Source: Candidatus Bathyarchaeota archaeon
Lineage (GTDB): Archaea > Thermoproteota > Bathyarchaeia > Bathyarchaeales > Bathyarchaeaceae
DNA: 7,403 nt
Reading direction: 5' to 3'
NCBI GenBank assembly: GCA_003662715.1
Contig: QMYO01000075.1
Location: forward strand, 1-7,403
Part shown: positions 5,225 to 7,403 of the stretch, piece by piece
Position numbering within the stretch: position 1 is the first letter of the stretch
Layout of the letters: each line of letters opens with the position of its first letter
Program-made: the position numbers and the translations under genes
Notes under the pieces: model-generated
Databases searched by the model: none
What the model was told of the DNA's origin: nothing
What the model saw: only the letters and a program-made list of their open reading frames with translations

Positions 5225-5536
5225 TTGACCAATTCCTGTTTATACCGTTAATCCACTAAATTTATCAATTAACTATAAAACTTATACTACGCTAGTTAGG
5301 GTGAAGGTTTTTGTCTGAATGGGCATGGATATGTCTTATGTAGCTTCTATTTGTGCTGTTGCTTTGAAGATTTAAGATTCTGTTGTGTATTTTTTTAATT
5401 TTATAATAAACGTTGTTATTTTTTTGAGAATGAGTTTTGATAATTATTATTTGTAATTCATAAGAGCTAAATGGCTTTTTGATGATAGAAGGTTTAGTAC
5501 GAATACGAATTGGAAACTGAATCAGAGGTGTATTGA
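5225..5536. other. 312-bp AT-rich intergenic region between divergent genes
   Basis: No convincing protein gene is present. The left part holds the DUF357-ribL promoter. A plus-strand TATA-like ACTATAAAACTTATAC at about 5272-5286, followed by a T-run at about 5389-5397, could bracket a short transcript with a 16-codon ATG frame (5319-5369). The right end holds the GAGGTG ribosome site (5525-5530) of the next gene. The remainder is A/T-rich without a clear repeat. Confidence 0.5.
5247..5273 (-). promoter_or_regulatory. DUF357-ribL promoter with flanking inverted repeat
   Basis: The TATA-like box ATAAATTTA (5265-5257 on the minus strand) lies 33-41 bases before the DUF357 start. It is flanked by perfect half-sites GTTAAT (5247-5252) and ATTAAC (5268-5273), 21 bp apart start to start, i.e. 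about two helical turns. It is a candidate site for a dimeric repressor, possibly RbkR; this is inference. Confidence 0.45.
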
Positions 5537-5809
5537 GTGACACAATATTTGGTCCTCTTGAAACTGAGTCCAACGAAAGTAACAGATACAATCAATGACC
5601 TAAGGAGTCTTCCTCAGAAGCCAAGTCCCGGAGTAAATTTACAATACATTATGAATGTTTTCGGAACTTGGGACGTAGCCATGTGGTTTAACGCTGAAAA
5701 TTCTAATCAAGCTTTAGAATTCATACGTGAAAAGTTAGGTCAAGCTCCAGGCGTCGTTGATGTGTATACGGTACCTGCTTTCCCTAATCGAAAACCGAGC
5801 CAAGAATAA
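5537..5809 (+). CDS. Stand-alone RAM/GYD-like ferredoxin-fold protein
   Basis: A 90-residue protein with the beta-alpha-beta pattern of the Lrp/AsnC effector-binding (RAM) or GYD folds: strand YLVLLKL (4-10), a helix about 12-23, strand VNLQYIMNVFGTWDVAMWFNA (split as VNLQYIMNVF and GTWDVAMWFNA, about 33-53), a helix ALEFIREKLG, and a last strand VVDVYTVPAF. The FGTWDVA turn corresponds to the G-x-(Y/W)-D-V signature of these domains, which in Lrp proteins bind small ligands. No DNA-binding domain is attached, so it would act as a free sensor, subunit or enzyme-like dimer. The start is a GTG at 5537 with GAGGTG six bases upstream. The ligand is unknown, and the choice between RAM and GYD is open. 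Confidence 0.75.
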   Translation: MTQYLVLLKLSPTKVTDTINDLRSLPQKPSPGVNLQYIMNVFGTWDVAMWFNAENSNQALEFIREKLGQAPGVVDVYTVPAFPNRKPSQE

Positions 5810-5915
5810 TCTTCTGGAACCGCCAAGTACTTTCTATGCTGAATCGTTGGAATAGGCTACTTACTGTTTACTTTATTGGTCTATGCTATTCATAAAAACA
5901 GATGGCGAGGACAAA

Positions 5916-6188
5916 ATGGGTGAAAACGAAACTATTGTAATCAAATATACTGCATCAAAGGAACACATTGAAGCAGTTAAAGCAGCCGCAAAAGATTTTG
6001 GTCTCGGCTTAGGAGACTTCGTTCATTACTGTATAGTGAAATACCTAGAAGGATTCTGGCTTCCGCGAGCGATACCGATTTCTCCAGGTTTATTCTTGCA
6101 TCTGTCACGTGAAGCGCGGGAGCATAACTTTACTTTGGAAGAATACGTGAACATGTTGTTGACAAAACATATAGTGAAAGAACATTAA
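5916..6188 (+). CDS. Small putative DNA-binding protein with two ribbon-helix-helix-like segments
   Basis: I do not recognise a named family. From the ATG at 5916 the protein has 90 residues. The first half reads as a strand (TIVIKYTAS), a helix (KEHIEAVKAAAKDFG), a turn and a second helix (GLGDFVHYCIVKYLEG), the ribbon-helix-helix layout. The second half repeats helix-turn-helix character (PGLFLHLSREAREHNF, TLEEYVNMLLTKHIVKE). This could be a tandem or pseudo-dimeric RHH regulator. I chose the ATG at 5916 because GGCGAGG lies about 5 bases before it; the upstream ATG at 5883 (101 residues) has no ribosome site. It lies between a RAM-like protein and a CopG-like protein on the same strand, with gaps of about 106 and 146 bases, so each is probably transcribed on its own. 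Confidence 0.7.
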   Translation: MGENETIVIKYTASKEHIEAVKAAAKDFGLGLGDFVHYCIVKYLEGFWLPRAIPISPGLFLHLSREAREHNFTLEEYVNMLLTKHIVKEH

Positions 6189-6282
6189 ATGAGTGACTGC
6201 GTTCGTGTAAATGTGTTTTTACCTTTTATATTCGTTTATTAATTGGGAAAAAGTCATTTATTGAACAGCAAGTTCTATTAAC

Positions 6283-6308
6283 GCTATAGCTACATAATAT
6301 CTACATAA
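6283..6308 (+). promoter_or_regulatory. Candidate operator: 11-bp-spaced direct repeats before the CopG-like gene
   Basis: The octamer CTACATAA occurs at 6290-6297 and 6301-6308, exactly 11 bp apart, in a wider TA(g/t)CTACATAA(t/c)AT pattern. An 8-bp palindrome GCTATAGC (6283-6290) adjoins the first copy. Spacing of one helical turn is typical of ribbon-helix-helix operators, and the site sits directly before an RHH gene. Confidence 0.55.
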
Positions 6309-6334
6309 CATATGGGTGTTGAGGTGAAACATTA

Positions 6335-6487
6335 GTGAAGCTGGTAACAGTTCTGCTTCCTGAAGCTTATTTAGAGGGACTCGACGAGCTCGTGAGATCA
6401 GGTATGTATCCGAGTCGAAGCGCAGCTATAAGGGCATCTGTAAGAGATATGTTGAAAAGAGAGCTTTGGCGTAGACGAGGAGAATAA
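6335..6487 (+). CDS. Small CopG/ribbon-helix-helix regulator (50 residues)
   Basis: A GTG at 6335 opens a 50-codon frame ending in TAA at 6485. A strong GAGGTG (6321-6326) lies 8 bases upstream. The protein begins with a strand (KLVTVLLPEAYLEGL), continues with helix A (LEGLDELVRSG), the turn MYPSRSAA and helix B (AAIRASVRDMLKRELW), and ends in an Arg-rich tail. This is a textbook CopG/MetJ-type ribbon-helix-helix repressor, which binds DNA as a dimer through the N-terminal strand. The direct repeats at 6290-6308 are a likely autoregulatory site. No toxin gene follows it. The frame remains open and protein-like after the TAA up to 6544 (PPKHLANPLEKEVIILEQ), which may be a lost tail. Confidence 0.85.
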   Translation: MKLVTVLLPEAYLEGLDELVRSGMYPSRSAAIRASVRDMLKRELWRRRGE

Positions 6488-6544
6488 CCGCCTAAACATC
6501 TAGCTAATCCACTTGAAAAAGAAGTCATAATCCTAGAACAATAG
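6488..6544 (+). pseudogene. In-frame, protein-like continuation of the CopG-like gene after its TAA
   Basis: In the same frame as the 50-residue RHH protein, the 18 codons after the TAA read PPKHLANPLEKEVIILEQ and end in TAG at 6542-6544. The composition resembles a natural RHH C-terminal tail. Explanations are a nonsense mutation that shortened the gene, stop readthrough, a sequencing error, or chance. Confidence 0.3.
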
Positions 6545-6551
6545 ATGCCTA

Positions 6552-7322
6552 CTAATGCCCCTTTAGAAACTGGTTGGCTTTATCTCTAACAAGTTTTGCA
6601 GCCTCAGCAGGATTCTCAGCAAACGTTATAGACCTGCCAACAATGAGATAACGCGCCCCAGCCGTAATGGCTGCCTCGATGCTTCCGCCTTGCGCACCTA
6701 CACCCGGCGAATAGATGGGAACCTGATTTTTTAAGATTGCATGTATCTCTCGTATTTTCTCTGGGTAGGTAGCTCCTACAACTACACCGTCGGCTTTCCA
6801 CAATAATGCTTTTTGGGCAAAAACAACGTATTGATGAGCTCTCCTCCCCGTCTTAGGTTCTTCTACCATCTGACCATAACCTTCCTCCGCGCCTTTATGA
6901 CTCATGTAAACGAGGAGGATGACTCCGCGATGCATATGCCTAGCAACCTCAAAGACGGGTTGAAGCCCCCCATCCCATCCTATGAATGGGTTGGCGGTCA
7001 CAGCATCAAATCCAGCTTTATAGTAATGTTCTGCGATTGCGCGGTTGGTGTGTCCAACATCGTTGATTTTGCAGTCCATAATGATTGGTAATCCTTGATC
7101 ATGGGTCCACTTCACTATTTGTTGTACTCCATCGTACAAGCCGAGGGGAAGAACCAGTTGGCGGTTCACTTTAACTGCGCAAAGGTAGGTATGCACCATC
7201 TCTAATGTTTCGATGCTTCTGGAGAGAAGATGATTAGGCTTGTCGGGAGGAAGGTCTAAAGCCAAAACTATGTTTGAGTTTCTTTTCTTTGCAGAGCGGT
7301 CCATTTCGGGTTGAAACGACAA
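6552..7322 (-). CDS. pyrF: Orotidine 5'-phosphate decarboxylase
   Basis: The enzyme decarboxylates OMP to UMP, the last step of de novo pyrimidine synthesis. The 256-residue protein has the TIM-barrel signatures: D23 in VLALDLP, K51 in AVKVN, the catalytic D83-x-K85-x-x-D88 with T92 (IIMDCKINDVGHTN), MSHKGAE (140-146), VGATYPEKI (182-190), SPGVGAQGG (205-213) and VGRSIT with R230. These align with the M. thermautotrophicus enzyme residues D20, K42, D70, K72, D75, T79 and R203. It is longer than typical archaeal forms (about 210-230) because of an N-terminal extension and extra residues before VGATYPE. The start is a TTG at 7322 with AGGAG 8 bases upstream; the inner ATG at 7304 has no ribosome site. 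It converges with the CopG-like gene. Confidence 0.95.
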   Translation of the reverse strand: MSFQPEMDRSAKKRNSNIVLALDLPPDKPNHLLSRSIETLEMVHTYLCAVKVNRQLVLPLGLYDGVQQIVKWTHDQGLPIIMDCKINDVGHTNRAIAEHYYKAGFDAVTANPFIGWDGGLQPVFEVARHMHRGVILLVYMSHKGAEEGYGQMVEEPKTGRRAHQYVVFAQKALLWKADGVVVGATYPEKIREIHAILKNQVPIYSPGVGAQGGSIEAAITAGARYLIVGRSITFAENPAEAAKLVRDKANQFLKGH

Positions 7323-7360
7323 AGTTTTTTCTCCTAATTGGAAATTAATGGGTAATAAAC

Positions 7361-7370
7361 AAACTTATAA
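7361..7370 (-). promoter_or_regulatory. pyrF promoter (TATA-like box)
   Basis: TTATAAGTTT on the minus strand lies 39-48 bases before the TTG start, followed by a short leader that contains AGGAG at 7331-7335. Position and sequence suit an archaeal TATA box. Confidence 0.5.
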
Positions 7371-7403
7371 TGTTTCTAGTGCTCAAGGGAAACAATCTAT
7401 GTA

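Noticed and set aside
5477..5520. Possible C/D-box small RNA (TGATGA near 5478 and CTGA near 5517)
   Set aside because: The C box lacks the leading purine, no D' or C' boxes are present between, and terminal pairing is absent; it lies in the leader of the next gene.
5292..5591. 99-codon minus-strand frame in the intergenic region
   Set aside because: It overlaps the start of the RAM-like gene and its composition (Ile/Asn/Lys/His) is that of AT-rich non-coding DNA.
6312..6335. Seven-codon leader frame MGVEVKH overlapping the GTG of the CopG-like gene
   Set aside because: It contains that gene's ribosome site and is too short to distinguish from chance.
6813..7091. 92-codon plus-strand frame
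   Set aside because: It is antisense to pyrF, which has a full set of active-site residues.
1..7403. CRISPR array, insertion sequence or phage module
   Set aside because: No regularly spaced repeats, transposase, terminal inverted repeats, integrase or phage gene was found. The tRNA genes lack a duplicated 3' end that would mark an integration site.

Overview
The window reads as archaeal chromosomal DNA. The evidence is four tRNA genes with encoded CCA ends (three with apparent small introns), a CTP-dependent (archaeal-type) riboflavin kinase fused to a winged-helix domain, an archaeal RibL-type FAD synthetase, a DUF357 protein, TATA-like boxes about 35-45 bases before several starts, and GAGG/GGAG ribosome sites. 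The mix of intron-bearing tRNAs and gene families would suit a TACK-group archaeon such as a Bathyarchaeia member, but the lineage is inference. At least five starts appear to be GTG or TTG.

Layout. 1-132: N-terminus of a thioredoxin-like protein, minus strand, running off the left edge. 216-306: tRNA-Thr(UGU), minus, with an extra 15 nt in the anticodon loop. 366-984: vapB-vapC toxin-antitoxin pair, minus, with a repeat-rich candidate operator at 997-1021. 1090-1196: elongator tRNA-Met(CAU), minus, with a 29-nt insertion in the variable region. 1355-2717: a membrane-anchored coiled-coil protein followed by rpiA, overlapping or nearly abutting, minus. 2777-2863: tRNA-Thr(GGU), minus, with a 10-nt intron, divergent from tRNA-Leu(UAG) at 2977-3064. 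3259-3672: a small four-helix membrane protein, plus. 3780-4481: ribK/rbkR, plus, converging on the DUF357-ribL operon (5224-4512, minus). 5537-6487: three small plus-strand genes: a stand-alone RAM/GYD-like ferredoxin-fold protein, a possible tandem ribbon-helix-helix protein and a 50-residue CopG-like protein. 6552-7322: pyrF, minus.

How it fits together. The clearest pathway unit is the flavin locus: riboflavin to FMN (RibK, CTP as donor) and FMN to FAD (RibL), encoded tail to tail 30 bp apart; the winged-helix domain of RibK suggests it also regulates flavin genes. RpiA and PyrF belong to pentose phosphate and pyrimidine synthesis and appear here as single housekeeping genes. The small regulators at 5.5-6.5 kb and vapBC are the accessory part. 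I found no insertion sequence, CRISPR array, prophage or large novel system. The most noteworthy signals are the non-canonical tRNA-Met intron, the minimal intron of tRNA-Thr(GGU), the 11-bp-spaced repeats in front of the small CopG-like gene, and the protein-like continuation of that gene beyond its TAA.
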